64,000 nt of DNA from RYN-230 sp036509255 (GCA_036509255.1 DATCFY010000011.1:1-64000); one strand, 5' to 3'; counted from the first letter of the stretch, positions 34,636 to 43,727 are shown. Notes: generated from the sequence alone by a model not told the origin. Program-made: numbers and translations.

Positions 34636-35652
34636 GTGACTGACTCAGGGATCGATCCTCAGGCGACCGGAGCGCAGGGTGTCGGCCTGGCCACGGTGGT
34701 GACCCGTGCGCCTGCCGGCGGCCCTGCGCCTGGCCCCACGGTGCTGGACACCTGGTTCCCCGCGCCGGAATTGATCCCGGCCACGGACAGCGGCGGCACC
34801 GTCCGCCTGTCCGCGGCCGAGGCAGCCGAGGCACTCGGCTCCGACGCGGCCGCGCTGCTCGGCGAGGACGAGGCCCGGGGGGTCGAGGTCATCGCGGTGC
34901 GCACCACGATCGGCTCCCTGGCCGGGCCGCCGGCCGACGCCTACGACGCCTACCTGAGGCTGCACCTGCTGTCCGGCCGCCTGGTCCGCCCGCGCGGCTG
35001 CAATCTGGACGGCATCTTCGGGACGCTGGCCAACGTGGTGTGGACCAGCCACGGGCCCTGCCCCGTCCCCGGCTTCGAGGCCACCCGGCTGCGGCTGCGC
35101 CGCCTCGGCCCGGTCACCGTGCACGGCGTCGATAAGTTCCCGCGCATGGTGGACTACGTGCTGCCGGCCGGGGTGCGGATCGCCGACGCGGACCGCGTCC
35201 GGCTCGGCGCGCACCTGGCCGAGGGGACCACGGTCATGCACGAGGGCTTCGTCAACTACAACGCGGGCACCCTCGGCACGTCCATGGTGGAAGGCCGGAT
35301 CTCGGCCGGGGTGGTGGTCGGGGACGGCTCCGACGTGGGCGGCGGCGCGTCCATCATGGGCACCCTGTCCGGCGGCGGCAAGGAGACGATCTCGGTCGGG
35401 GAGCGGTGCCTGATCGGCGCGAACGCCGGCATCGGCATTTCCCTCGGCGACGACTGCGTGGTGGAGGCCGGGTTGTACGTGACCGCGGGAACCAAGGTCG
35501 CGCTGCCGGACGGGCAGGTGGTCAAGGCCCGCGAGCTGTCCGGCCGTCCCGGGCTGCTGTGGCTGCGCGACTCGCAGACCGGCGCGGTCCGGGTCGCCGA
35601 GCGCGGCGGGCACGGCATCGCGCTGAACGCCGCCCTGCACGCGAACGCCTGA
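34636..35652 (+). CDS. dapD: 2,3,4,5-tetrahydropyridine-2,6-dicarboxylate N-succinyltransferase
   Basis: A 338-residue enzyme of lysine and diaminopimelate biosynthesis that succinylates tetrahydrodipicolinate. The C-terminal left-handed beta-helix is evident: AHLAEGTTVMHEGFVNYNAG, MVEGRISAGVVVGDGSDVGGGASIMG, LIGANAGIGISLGDDCVVEAGLY. The N-terminal domain is of the longer actinobacterial type. I prefer the GTG at 34636: TAGCAT ends 7 nt upstream, predicting a leaderless message, and the N-terminus MTDSG resembles actinobacterial DapD. An ATG at 34627 is in frame. Confidence 0.93.
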   Translation: MTDSGIDPQATGAQGVGLATVVTRAPAGGPAPGPTVLDTWFPAPELIPATDSGGTVRLSAAEAAEALGSDAAALLGEDEARGVEVIAVRTTIGSLAGPPADAYDAYLRLHLLSGRLVRPRGCNLDGIFGTLANVVWTSHGPCPVPGFEATRLRLRRLGPVTVHGVDKFPRMVDYVLPAGVRIADADRVRLGAHLAEGTTVMHEGFVNYNAGTLGTSMVEGRISAGVVVGDGSDVGGGASIMGTLSGGGKETISVGERCLIGANAGIGISLGDDCVVEAGLYVTAGTKVALPDGQVVKARELSGRPGLLWLRDSQTGAVRVAERGGHGIALNAALHANA

Positions 35653-35670
35653 CGGCCGGGAAGGAACACC

Positions 35671-36465
35671 ATGCGGCTCGCCACCTGGAACGTCAACTCG
35701 GTGCAGGCCAGGCTGCCCCGGCTGCTCAGCTGGCTTGACGAGACCCGGCCGGACGTGCTCTGCCTGCAGGAGACCAAGACATCCGACGACGGCTTCCCGG
35801 CCGGGGAGGTCGGCGAGCTCGGCTACGAGGCCGCGCTGTACGGCACGGGCCGCTGGAACGGGGTGGCCATCCTGTCCCGGGCCGGCCTGGACGACGTGCG
35901 CCGCGGCTTTCCGGGTGAGCCAGGGTTCCCCGGCCCGGAGGCCCGCGCCATCTCCGCCACCTGCGCGGGCTGCCGGGTGTGGTCCGTCTACGTGCCCAAC
36001 GGCCGGGCCCTGGACAGTCCCCACCTAGCCTACAAATTGTCCTGGCTTGGAGTCCTGCGTGACGCACTGGCCGCCGAGCTCAGCCCGGAGGGGGACAAAG
36101 TGCGGCTCGCCGTGTGCGGGGACTTCAACATCGCCCCCCGCGACGACGACGTGTGGGACCCGGCCGCGTTCATCGGCTCCACCCACGTCACCCCCGAGGA
36201 ACGGGCCGCCCTGGCCGGCCTGCTGGACCTCGGGCTCACTGACGTCCCGGCCCGGGCGCTCAAGGGCGAGCCGTTCACCTACTGGGATTACCGGGCCGGC
36301 ATGTTCCACAAGGGCATGGGCATGCGCATCGACCTGGTCCTCGCCAGCGGCGCGGTGGCCGCGGGGGTCAAGGACGCCTACGTGGACCGGGAAGCCCGCA
36401 AGGGCAAGGGCCCGTCCGACCACGCCCCGATCGTGGTCGACCTGGATCTGACCGCCCCCGCCTGA
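35671..36465 (+). CDS. xthA: Exodeoxyribonuclease III
   Basis: A 264-residue AP endonuclease/3'-exonuclease of base-excision repair. All EEP-fold catalytic motifs are present: LATWNVNS (N about 7), CLQETKT (E about 34), VYVPNG, GDFNIAP (D and N near 150) and the terminal SDHAPIVVDL (D/H about 254). AAGGA precedes the ATG by 5 nt. It lies 18 bp after dapD and is probably co-transcribed with it. The photolyase gene follows, giving two neighbouring DNA repair genes. Confidence 0.93.
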   Translation: MRLATWNVNSVQARLPRLLSWLDETRPDVLCLQETKTSDDGFPAGEVGELGYEAALYGTGRWNGVAILSRAGLDDVRRGFPGEPGFPGPEARAISATCAGCRVWSVYVPNGRALDSPHLAYKLSWLGVLRDALAAELSPEGDKVRLAVCGDFNIAPRDDDVWDPAAFIGSTHVTPEERAALAGLLDLGLTDVPARALKGEPFTYWDYRAGMFHKGMGMRIDLVLASGAVAAGVKDAYVDREARKGKGPSDHAPIVVDLDLTAPA

Positions 36466-36488
36466 CCCAGCGCCTATCCTCGGCGTTC

Positions 36489-37916
36489 ATGGTTGCCCTT
36501 GTCTGGCTCCGCCGGGACCTCCGCGTGCACGACCATCCGGCACTGTGCGCGGCACTGGCCGGGCATGAGCGGATCGTGCCGGTCTTCTGCCTGGACGACC
36601 GGCTGCTCCATGGGCGGCACGCGTCCGGATCACGCACCGCGTTCCTCCTGGAGAGCCTGACCGACCTGGACGGCCAGCTCGCTGAACGCGGTGCCCGGCT
36701 GGTCATCAGGCACGGGCCGCCGGAGCGGGAACTGCCCGCGCTGGCCGGGGAGACCGGGGCTACCGAGATCCACCTGAGCAGCGACCCCAGCCCGTACGAG
36801 GCCATCCGGGGGCGCCAGGTGCTCGCGGCTCTTGAGCAGGACGGCGTCACCGGGCACGCCCATCCGGGGATCAGCGTGGTGGACGACGTCCGCGCCATCC
36901 GGACCGGGCAGGGGCGTCCTTACACCGTCTTCACGCCGTTCTACCGCAACTGGGATGGCATCAGGCGGCGCGCTGTCCTGGACCCGCCCAAACGGATCGA
37001 CTTGCCGGCGAAGATCCGGCACGGCCGGGTACCTTCCCTGGCCAGCCTGGGGCTGGAGCAGGAGGTGGCTGAGCCGGCCCGGGGCGGGGAGAGCGCGGGG
37101 CTGACCCGGCTGGCGGAGTTCGTGGACGGCCCGATGCGGGACTACGATTCCGGCCGCGACCAGGCCGGCGCCGATGCCTCGTCCCGGCTGTCTCCCTATC
37201 TGCGGTTCGGCTGCCTGTCACCGCGCGCGGTCGAAGACCAGCTGCCCCGCGGGACGGCGGCCGGCCCGGAGGGCGCGGAAGCGTTCCGGCGCCAGCTGTG
37301 CTGGCGTGACTTCTACCAGCATGTCCTGGTGCATCACCCGGAGAACTCCCGGCAGGAATTCCAGCCCCGCTACCGCGGCACGCTGACCTGGACGGGCGAC
37401 GACGCCGAGTTCACCGCCTGGACCGAGGGCCGGACCGGCTTCCCGCTGGTGGACGCGGGCATGCGGCAGCTGCGCCGGGAAGGCTGGATGCACAACCGGG
37501 TGCGGCTGCTGGTCGGCTCGTTCCTGACCAAGGACCTGGGCATCGACTGGCGCCGCGGCGAGGAGTGGTTCATGCGCCTGCTCCTGGATGGCGACCAGGC
37601 CAGCAACAACGGTAACTGGCAGTGGATCGCGTCGGTGGGGGTGGATCCACAGCCCGCCTTCCGGCGCATCTACAACCCGTCCCTCCAGCAGGAGCGGTTC
37701 GATCCGGACGGCCGGTACGTGCGCCGCTACGTCCCCGAGCTGACCCGGGTTCCGGACGAATACCTGGCCGAGCCGTGGCGGATGCCTGAGCAGGAGCAGG
37801 ACCGGGCCGGGTGCCGGATCGGCCGGGACTATCCGGGGCCGATCGTGGATCACAAGCAGGCCCGGCAGGCCGCATTGGACCGCTACCGGGACGCGGCGGC
37901 CGCCTCCGGATCCTGA
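36489..37916 (+). CDS. phr: Deoxyribodipyrimidine photolyase
   Basis: A 475-residue blue-light DNA repair enzyme that splits cyclobutane pyrimidine dimers. The N-terminal antenna-binding alpha/beta domain starts VALVWLRRDLRVHDHPAL. The C-terminal FAD domain shows SRLSPYLRFGCLSPR, the LCWRDFYQHVL helix, GFPLVDAGMRQLRREGWMHNR and DGDQASNNGNWQW, including the tryptophans of the electron-transfer chain. The subclass is class I CPD. TATCCT ends 8 nt before the ATG and could give its own short-leader transcript, independent of xthA. Confidence 0.93.
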   Translation: MVALVWLRRDLRVHDHPALCAALAGHERIVPVFCLDDRLLHGRHASGSRTAFLLESLTDLDGQLAERGARLVIRHGPPERELPALAGETGATEIHLSSDPSPYEAIRGRQVLAALEQDGVTGHAHPGISVVDDVRAIRTGQGRPYTVFTPFYRNWDGIRRRAVLDPPKRIDLPAKIRHGRVPSLASLGLEQEVAEPARGGESAGLTRLAEFVDGPMRDYDSGRDQAGADASSRLSPYLRFGCLSPRAVEDQLPRGTAAGPEGAEAFRRQLCWRDFYQHVLVHHPENSRQEFQPRYRGTLTWTGDDAEFTAWTEGRTGFPLVDAGMRQLRREGWMHNRVRLLVGSFLTKDLGIDWRRGEEWFMRLLLDGDQASNNGNWQWIASVGVDPQPAFRRIYNPSLQQERFDPDGRYVRRYVPELTRVPDEYLAEPWRMPEQEQDRAGCRIGRDYPGPIVDHKQARQAALDRYRDAAAASGS

Positions 37917-37929
37917 CTCCCGGCGGCCG

Positions 37930-38592
37930 CTAGAGCGTCAGGATCAGCATGTAGCCCATGGTGACGCCCATCGCGATCTGGCAGCAGGCCGCCAGCGTGG
38001 GCGACAGCACCCACCCACCCGGGCGGGCCGACCGGTCCGGTCCGTCCCCGCCGGCGGGGACGGCCGGTCCGCCAGTGGGCGCGGCCCCGGCCCGGGCCAG
38101 CGCCGGCAGCCGGTCAGCCTGCCACATCACGTAGCCCACCATGAACACGGCCAGCATCAGCGCGAGCAGCGGGAAGCGTCCGCCGGCGGCTGATCCGCCC
38201 ATGGCTATGCCGGTCTCCGGTCCCGGTCTCGCCGCGCGGACGGCGAGCGGCATGTACACCATGGCGCCGCACATCACCAGGTGAGGCAGCGGGTGACGGT
38301 GCGGCGCGCGGCCCCGCTCAGGTGCCGCGGTCCGGCGGGCGCGCCACGCCTGCCACCCGAACCAGGCCATGCCACCCGCAAACATCCCTGCCCACAGGCG
38401 GTCGGGCAGTGGGTTGAGCCAGCTCACCAGCATGCCTGCCATGGCCACGCCCATCACGGTGAGCACCAGGTTGGCGCCGCGCTCGGCCCCCCGCTGGTGC
38501 CCCCGCGCAATAACCACGCGGCTGGCGCAGTACGCGGCGGTCGCGATCATGATCGCGGCGAGGATGCCCGCGAGCCACGACGGTCCTCCCAC
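37930..38592 (-). CDS. DUF5134 domain-containing membrane protein
   Basis: A 220-residue polytopic protein with about six hydrophobic helices, including LAGILAAIMIATAAYCASRVVIA, the HLVMCGAMVYMP segment and a C-terminal helix. The layout and the short HHxLPHLVMCGAMVYM-like region fit DUF5134, a family confined mainly to Actinomycetota and of unknown function; the HPLPH histidines hint at metal handling. Start is GTG 38592, one base after the stop of the upstream membrane protein gene, so the pair is an operon. Confidence 0.75.
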   Translation of the reverse strand: MGGPSWLAGILAAIMIATAAYCASRVVIARGHQRGAERGANLVLTVMGVAMAGMLVSWLNPLPDRLWAGMFAGGMAWFGWQAWRARRTAAPERGRAPHRHPLPHLVMCGAMVYMPLAVRAARPGPETGIAMGGSAAGGRFPLLALMLAVFMVGYVMWQADRLPALARAGAAPTGGPAVPAGGDGPDRSARPGGWVLSPTLAACCQIAMGVTMGYMLILTL

Positions 38593-38593
38593 G

Positions 38594-39607
38594 TCACTGC
38601 CCTCCCCGCGGGCCGCCGGCCGATCGTTCCCGCCTCATCGGTCCGCGGGCAGGCCAGAAAGCGAGAACAAGCAAGACCAGCAACGGGCCCGTATCTGGGT
38701 CGGTGCCACCGCCAGCGAGAATGCCCCCCAGGGCCTGGCCCGCCACCCAGATCGCGGTGGCCACCACCATCGCCACGGCGAGAGCCAGCCGGGCCGCCGG
38801 TGGCGGCAGGTACCCGCCGGCGGCGATCAGGGCCAGCAGGCCGGCGAGCACGACCGAGGCAGCCAGTCCCTGGTGGGCCACCAACGCCGCGCCGTGCTGG
38901 CCGATCGCAGCCAGCCAGGAAGGCTCGCCGCTCGTCAGGCTGGACAGCATGTCGTGCACTGCCTGCGGGGCACGGTTCGCGGGCAGCAGCGCGAAGTAGG
39001 CCAGGCTGGCCCACAAGATGAGCCAGACCGCCCGGGCGGCGGGGGCGCCTACCGCCCGGGCCGCGATGAACGGCGCGGGTGCCGCGCTGGCGCCCCCGGC
39101 GGCGCCGCGCTCGCGGGGCCAGAGCAGGACCGCGAGCAAGGCGTACAGGACCGCCGCGCCCGGGGCACCACTGACCGGGCTGGCCGTCCCGGTGAGCACC
39201 CCGCCGAGGCCCTCACCGAACCACCACACGCCCAGGCTCCAGACGACTGAGGCTCCCAGGGCGGCCTTGACCGTGGGCCGCCAGGCGATGCCGAGGGCGA
39301 GCAGGAGCTGGATCGTGGCAAAGGCCGCATTGAGCACCACCGGGTGCTGCCCCACGAGACGGGCGTCCCAGATGATGGGCCGGCTCACCAGGTCCGGGTT
39401 GCCCGCTGCCGCAGCGGCGAGCATCTGGCCGAAGGCCCTGCTGAACATGACCGGCTGGTACTGCAGGATCGCGTCCAGCAGCCACAGGGCACCCAGGGCC
39501 AGTTGCAGCCGCCGCCGGGCGTCGGGTGCAGCCCACTCCGCCGGGGTGATAGCGCGATAGTCACCCGGCGCGCCCGTGCCGCGCTGGGTAACGGCTATCT
39601 CACTCAC
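38594..39607 (-). CDS. Polytopic membrane protein, function unknown
   Basis: A 337-residue protein with about eight hydrophobic helices and short loops. The sequence LQLALGALWLLDAILQYQPVMFSRAFG followed by VLNAAFATIQLLLALGIAW resembles DoxX-like or uncharacterised actinobacterial integral membrane proteins, but I do not recognise a defining motif. It is directly coupled to the DUF5134 gene downstream (stop and start one base apart), an arrangement that suggests a joint membrane complex. Confidence 0.65.
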   Translation of the reverse strand: MSEIAVTQRGTGAPGDYRAITPAEWAAPDARRRLQLALGALWLLDAILQYQPVMFSRAFGQMLAAAAAGNPDLVSRPIIWDARLVGQHPVVLNAAFATIQLLLALGIAWRPTVKAALGASVVWSLGVWWFGEGLGGVLTGTASPVSGAPGAAVLYALLAVLLWPRERGAAGGASAAPAPFIAARAVGAPAARAVWLILWASLAYFALLPANRAPQAVHDMLSSLTSGEPSWLAAIGQHGAALVAHQGLAASVVLAGLLALIAAGGYLPPPAARLALAVAMVVATAIWVAGQALGGILAGGGTDPDTGPLLVLLVLAFWPARGPMRRERSAGGPRGGQ

Positions 39608-40254
39608 GGCTGGCTCTCCCTGTTCCGCGCGTAATTCGCCATGTGCTCGCTGCGGCGCGATCGGTGCAGGGCCTTATCTGATGCGCCAGGGTGCGATATG
39701 AGAAGCGTAAAGGCCGGGCTATTCTGGTCGCAAGCAGGAGACGTTCCGGGTTTACCGACAGCGCTCTGAACTGGTATGACGCTGCGGCGGTCAGCAATAT
39801 CCGGGACGGCCGATAAACCGGGCGGGGGTATCCGGGGAACCCCCGGGAGGTATTAGGCAAATACCGGCCCGGGAGAGTGGCAAACCCGGCCGGAGTATTT
39901 GTGGGCGGCTCAGGCCGTCCTCGTCCGCGCACCATGTGGCGCAGTAGCGCCACGATTATCCGGAACCAGAAACAATGGGCGCGGCGCGGCCTGCCGGGAC
40001 CCGTGCGCCCTGCTTGCCGTGGGCTCTGCTTGCCGTGCGGCTCCTTCCCGCGTCCCTCGCTCCTGCGTCCAGTCGGTGTCGCGGCCCTTCGGGATGCTGG
40101 CCTGAACTCGGCGGCGGATCCCCCATCCGCAGCCGCTCCCGCCCCGAACGCCTAGAGGAGGAAAAAATCCCGGAAAAGTTGTTGGCGCCGGGCGGGAGCA
40201 GAACTCCTAACTGTGCTGGCGCCTCCCGGGCCGGCCTAAGTGAGGGGACGCACC
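39608..40254. other. 647-bp region without a convincing gene; possible structured RNA segment
   Basis: Short open frames here lack ribosome sites and family features. Three consecutive hairpins are visible on the plus strand at 39824-39891: GGGGGT/ACCCCC (39824-39829 with 39839-39844), GGTATT/AATACC (39849-39854 with 39860-39865) and GGCC-GGG/CCC-GGCC (39866-39891), two of them exposing AGGCA- or GGCAAA-type loops. No known riboswitch consensus was recognised. GAGGAGG at 40155-40161 is a strong ribosome-site-like run with no suitable start after it. Confidence 0.3.
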
Positions 40255-40656
40255 ATGGACTCACTGACCAAGGGATCGGGCATCGCCGTCAGCGCACTCA
40301 TCGCGGCGACGGCCACCGTCTTACTGCTGCTGCCCGGGCACCCGCGAGCCGCGCCCGGGGTCATGATGGCCACGGCCGCGGCGACATCGTCGTCGGGCAC
40401 GCCTGAGCCGAGCCTGCAGCTCCCGGACACCAGCACGCCCGCTCCTGGCCGCCCGGCGGCCGGAGCGCGCCCGGCCTGCCGTGCCACAGGGACGCACGAC
40501 GGCCGGGCCCGGGCGGCCCGCACTGGCCAAGGCCGCCACAGCGACGAGCCTGCGCAGGTCAGAGCCGGATCATGCCCTTCCCCCCGGGCGCACCGGCACC
40601 ACGACGCTCCCGGGCGGTTACCGGTTTACCGGGGAATCCACCCAGAATTGCCCTGA
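40255..40656 (+). CDS. Hypothetical protein with N-terminal membrane segment
   Basis: 134 codons starting at an ATG with GAGGGG 7 nt upstream. Residues about 8-27 (GSGIAVSALIAATATVLLLL) form a signal or anchor helix; the remainder is Pro/Ala/Arg-rich and of low complexity. A different frame (40481-40666) looks about as protein-like in the second half, so a frameshift or a shorter gene is possible. It ends 19 bp before the first ECF sigma factor gene. Confidence 0.4.
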   Translation: MDSLTKGSGIAVSALIAATATVLLLLPGHPRAAPGVMMATAAATSSSGTPEPSLQLPDTSTPAPGRPAAGARPACRATGTHDGRARAARTGQGRHSDEPAQVRAGSCPSPRAHRHHDAPGRLPVYRGIHPELP

Positions 40657-40675
40657 TGAGTTCTAACGTGAGGCC

Positions 40676-42187
40676 ATGCTCGACCGCGACATTGTGGCCG
40701 CCATCGTGGCAGGCGACCCGGCGGGACTCGAAGCCGCCTACGACCGCTACGCGCCGAGCCTCTATGCCTACTGCCAGTCCCTGCTCACCGAACCTGCCGA
40801 TGCGGCTGACACAGTCCAGGACACGTTCATCATCGCCGCGGCCAAGCTGTCCGCGCTCCGCGACCAGGACCGGTTGCGGCCCTGGCTGTACGCGGTGGCC
40901 AGGAACGAGTGCCGACGCCGGCTCCGGTCCGCGGGCAGAGCCACCCTGCTCGACGAGGCGGCCGGGGTGACCGACGACACGGCCGACCTCGGGGCAGACC
41001 TGGAACAGGCGCAGCTCCGCGAAATGGTCTGGTCGGCGCTGGCCGGTCTCACCGCCAGCGAGCGGGAGATCATCGAGCTGAACCTGGGGCACGAGCTGGA
41101 CGGCGCCGACCTGGCCGACGCGCTCGGCGTCCCGCGCAATCAGGCACACGCCATGGCCTCACGGGCCCGGGCTCATTTTGAGGCGGCGCTCGGCGTCCTC
41201 CTGGTGGCTCGTTCCGGCCGGGACGCCTGCCCTGAGCTGGCCGGGATGCTGGAGGGCTGGGACGGGCGGCTCACCGTGCTGCTCCGCAAGCGGGTCGGGC
41301 GGCATATCCGGCGCTGCTCCGTCTGCGGGGACCGGCAGCGCCGCGAGCTCAGCCCGGTCGCCCTGCTGAGCGCGCTGCCCGTGGCCGCGCTGCCGGCCGC
41401 CCTCCGCCACCAGGTGCTCGGCCTCATCTCGGACGGCTCACCCGGGGCTGTAGCCCAGCGGCTGGCGGTCGGGCAGCGGGTGGGCCCGCTCGGGCCCGGG
41501 GGCTTCCCTCGTCCTCTCGACCCGCCGTCCCCCGTCCACCTGCACCACCTGGCGCATGGGACGGCGTACGCGCGGGGCGGCGCGGCCGTCGGCGGGGCCG
41601 CGATCGTCGGTGGCGCACTGGTCGGCGGCGGCCTGCTGCACCATCCCGGACCGGCCCAGCCGCCCGGGGCGAGGCCAGCGCTGCCCTCCAGCAGCGCGCC
41701 GCCCGTAGCGGGCTCACCCTCGGCGCCCGCGTCCGGCGCGGGCGGCGCCGGGGACGGGGCTACCTCGCCCGGGCCGAAGGTGCTGCGCTCCGGGAGCGCC
41801 GGTGCCAGCACCAAACCGGCCGCGCCAGGCGGCACCCCGGCCCCGGCCACCACCTCAGCGGCTCCCGCGCCCGCGATATCCGCCGTGGTCGCGGGCACCC
41901 TGACCGTGTCACCCGCCAGCCTGGGGCTCAAGCTGTCCCTGGCTGGCCTGTGGACCGGGACGCTGACCCTGACCGCCCACGGAGGCCCGGTGTCCGCCTA
42001 CCACGTCGCGGTGCCCGTGCCGCTGCTTCAGGACCTCACCCTCAGCCAGGTGTCCGGATCACTGGCCGCCGGGCAGAGCGTCCGCATCACCGTGACCGCC
42101 GCCGGGGGTGCCCTGTTCTCTACCGCTCTGCTGACCGTGAGCCCCGGCAGCCTCAGCGTCCCGGTCACCTATAACCTGCTCGGCTAG
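40676..42187 (+). CDS. ECF sigma factor with fused zinc-finger, membrane helix and extracytoplasmic domain
   Basis: A 503-residue protein. Sigma region 2 is at about 10-95 (YDRYAPSLYAYCQSLL, DTVQDTFIIA, RLRPWLYAVARNECRRR) and sigma region 4 at about 115-170 (LTASEREIIELNL, DLADALGVPRNQAHAM). An anti-sigma-like HxxxCxxC motif (HIRRCSVC, about 209-216) follows. A Gly/Ala-rich hydrophobic stretch at about 298-320 probably crosses the membrane, then a Pro/Ala/Ser linker and a beta-rich terminal domain (about 405-503). This matches the ECF groups with large C-terminal extensions, in which regulator and sigma factor share one chain. Its neighbour is a paralogue. Confidence 0.85.
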   Translation: MLDRDIVAAIVAGDPAGLEAAYDRYAPSLYAYCQSLLTEPADAADTVQDTFIIAAAKLSALRDQDRLRPWLYAVARNECRRRLRSAGRATLLDEAAGVTDDTADLGADLEQAQLREMVWSALAGLTASEREIIELNLGHELDGADLADALGVPRNQAHAMASRARAHFEAALGVLLVARSGRDACPELAGMLEGWDGRLTVLLRKRVGRHIRRCSVCGDRQRRELSPVALLSALPVAALPAALRHQVLGLISDGSPGAVAQRLAVGQRVGPLGPGGFPRPLDPPSPVHLHHLAHGTAYARGGAAVGGAAIVGGALVGGGLLHHPGPAQPPGARPALPSSSAPPVAGSPSAPASGAGGAGDGATSPGPKVLRSGSAGASTKPAAPGGTPAPATTSAAPAPAISAVVAGTLTVSPASLGLKLSLAGLWTGTLTLTAHGGPVSAYHVAVPVPLLQDLTLSQVSGSLAAGQSVRITVTAAGGALFSTALLTVSPGSLSVPVTYNLLG

Positions 42188-42238
42188 CGGCGGGAAATCA
42201 GGATGGCTGGTTCGGCCTGATTCGGCCGGACTCAATCC

Positions 42239-42265
42239 GAAAACTCCCGCCAGGCCATAGCGTTG
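42239..42265 (+). promoter_or_regulatory. ECF-type promoter candidate upstream of the second sigma factor gene
   Basis: GAAAAC (42239-42244), 16-bp spacer and CGTTG (42261-42265) resemble the GGAAC-N16-CGTT consensus used by many ECF sigma factors. The ATG at 42271 lies 5 nt after the -10 element, so transcription would be leaderless. This suggests autoregulation or control by the adjacent paralogue. Confidence 0.4.
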
Positions 42266-42270
42266 ATCGC

Positions 42271-43632
42271 ATGCGTGACGGGGACTTGGTGGCGGCGGTC
42301 GTTGCGGGCGATCCGGCGGCGCTGGCAGCGGCCTACGATCAGTTCGCTCCGGCGTTGTACGGGTATTGCCGGTCGCTGCTGAGTGAGCCCGCTGACGCGG
42401 CGGGGGCGGTCCGGGACACCTTCGTGGTGGCCGAGGTGAAGCTGCCGCTGCTGCGTGACCCGAGCCGGCTGCGGCCCTGGTTGTACGCGGTGGCCCGGAA
42501 CGAGTGCCGGCGCCGTCTGCACGGCGACGGCGCCGCCGTCCGGCTCACCCCGGACGAGTACGGTGATGGCGAGACGACCGCCGACCTTGGCCTGGCTCTG
42601 GTCGAGGCGCAGCAGCGGGAGATGGTGTCGTCAGCGCTGGGCGGGCTGGACCCGGGAGACCGGGAAATTGTCGAGCTGAGCCTGCGGCACGAGTTCTACG
42701 GCGCGGATCTGGCGGACGCGCTGGGGGTGCCGCGCAACCAGGCGCAGGCCCTCACGACCCGGGCGCGGACCCGGTTCGAGACCGCGCTGGGCGCGCTCAT
42801 GGTGGCCCGCTCCAGTGTGGGTTCATGCCAGGAGCTGTCCTGGATCCTGGGGGACTGGGATGGGGAGCTGACCGCCCCGCTGCGCAAGCAGGTCCGGCGG
42901 CACGTCAGTACCTGCGAGATCTGCGGCGAGCACCGGCGGCGCCAGGTCAACCCGCTAGCCCTGCTCAGCGTGCTGCCCGAGCCCGTCCTGCCGGAGAGCC
43001 TGCAGCATGAGGCGCTCAGCCTGCTCGCGGACACCTCGCCCGACGCGGCCGAGGAGCGGGCGGTGATCGCGGACCGGGCCGAGCCGTTTGCCCGGTCCGG
43101 GTTCCCGGTGCCGCTGGACCCGCTGGCGGCACGCCGGGGGCCGGCCGCGTTCGTGCCAGCCGCCGGGGTGCTGGTCGCGGTGTTCGCCGTGTTCGGCGGC
43201 GGGGCTATGCTCGCGGCGAACACGCTGCACCACGGGACCCCCCCGGTCAGTTCCGCGGTAGCGTCCGCTGTCCCGTCCGCTCAGGCGGCGCCCGCAGTCA
43301 ACACGCCCAAGCCGTCGCTTTCCGGGCACAAGAAGGCGCACGGGAAGCACGGTGCCAGCGCGCGGGGAAGCGGCACCGCGTCCTACACACCGGGGGCCGG
43401 GAAGTCCGGGGGATCGTCCAGGCCGGCCAGCCACCCGTCCTCGGCGAAGCCCTCGAAGTCCAGGCACACGACCCCGCCGACCACCACGCCTCCGACGTCG
43501 GCCGCGCCCACCACCGTGCCGCCGACGACTGTGCCGCCGACCACCACCCCGCCGACCACCACCCCGCCGACCAGCGGCACCAGCTCCGGCGGCGTGCTCG
43601 GGACGATCATCGGCTGGCTGGGTGCGCTGTAG
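42271..43632 (+). CDS. ECF sigma factor with fused zinc-finger and membrane anchor (paralogue of preceding gene)
   Basis: A 453-residue paralogue of the upstream gene. Sigma region 2 (YDQFAPALYGYCRSLL, RLRPWLYAVARNECRRR) and region 4 (LDPGDREIVELSL, DLADALGVPRNQAQAL) are closely similar. The zinc-finger-like HVSTCEIC is at about 211-218, and one hydrophobic helix lies at about 290-312 (FVPAAGVLVAVFAVFGGG). The outside portion differs: a Lys/Ser/Gly-rich stretch and a run of TTPPT/TTVPP repeats, probably a cell-wall-spanning linker, ending in a short hydrophobic tail (GVLGTIIGWLGAL). The terminal beta domain of the neighbour is missing. Confidence 0.85.
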   Translation: MRDGDLVAAVVAGDPAALAAAYDQFAPALYGYCRSLLSEPADAAGAVRDTFVVAEVKLPLLRDPSRLRPWLYAVARNECRRRLHGDGAAVRLTPDEYGDGETTADLGLALVEAQQREMVSSALGGLDPGDREIVELSLRHEFYGADLADALGVPRNQAQALTTRARTRFETALGALMVARSSVGSCQELSWILGDWDGELTAPLRKQVRRHVSTCEICGEHRRRQVNPLALLSVLPEPVLPESLQHEALSLLADTSPDAAEERAVIADRAEPFARSGFPVPLDPLAARRGPAAFVPAAGVLVAVFAVFGGGAMLAANTLHHGTPPVSSAVASAVPSAQAAPAVNTPKPSLSGHKKAHGKHGASARGSGTASYTPGAGKSGGSSRPASHPSSAKPSKSRHTTPPTTTPPTSAAPTTVPPTTVPPTTTPPTTTPPTSGTSSGGVLGTIIGWLGAL

Positions 43633-43727
43633 CGGCACCGCGTCACGAAGATCCATATTCTGAACCCTGGGCAGCCCTCAGACGGCGGTTGAGCCGCGGC
43701 GGCTAGCCTCGGACGGCGGGAGCCGCG

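Noticed and set aside
39608..40254. ydaO-type (c-di-AMP) riboswitch or a coding gene at 39877-40155
   Set aside because: The hairpins lack the conserved ydaO sequence blocks, and the short open frame has no ribosome site, low-complexity composition and no family similarity.
43480..43600. Short regular repeats as a CRISPR-like array
   Set aside because: They are in-frame codons for a TTPPT/TTVPP linker of the sigma factor and have no spacers.
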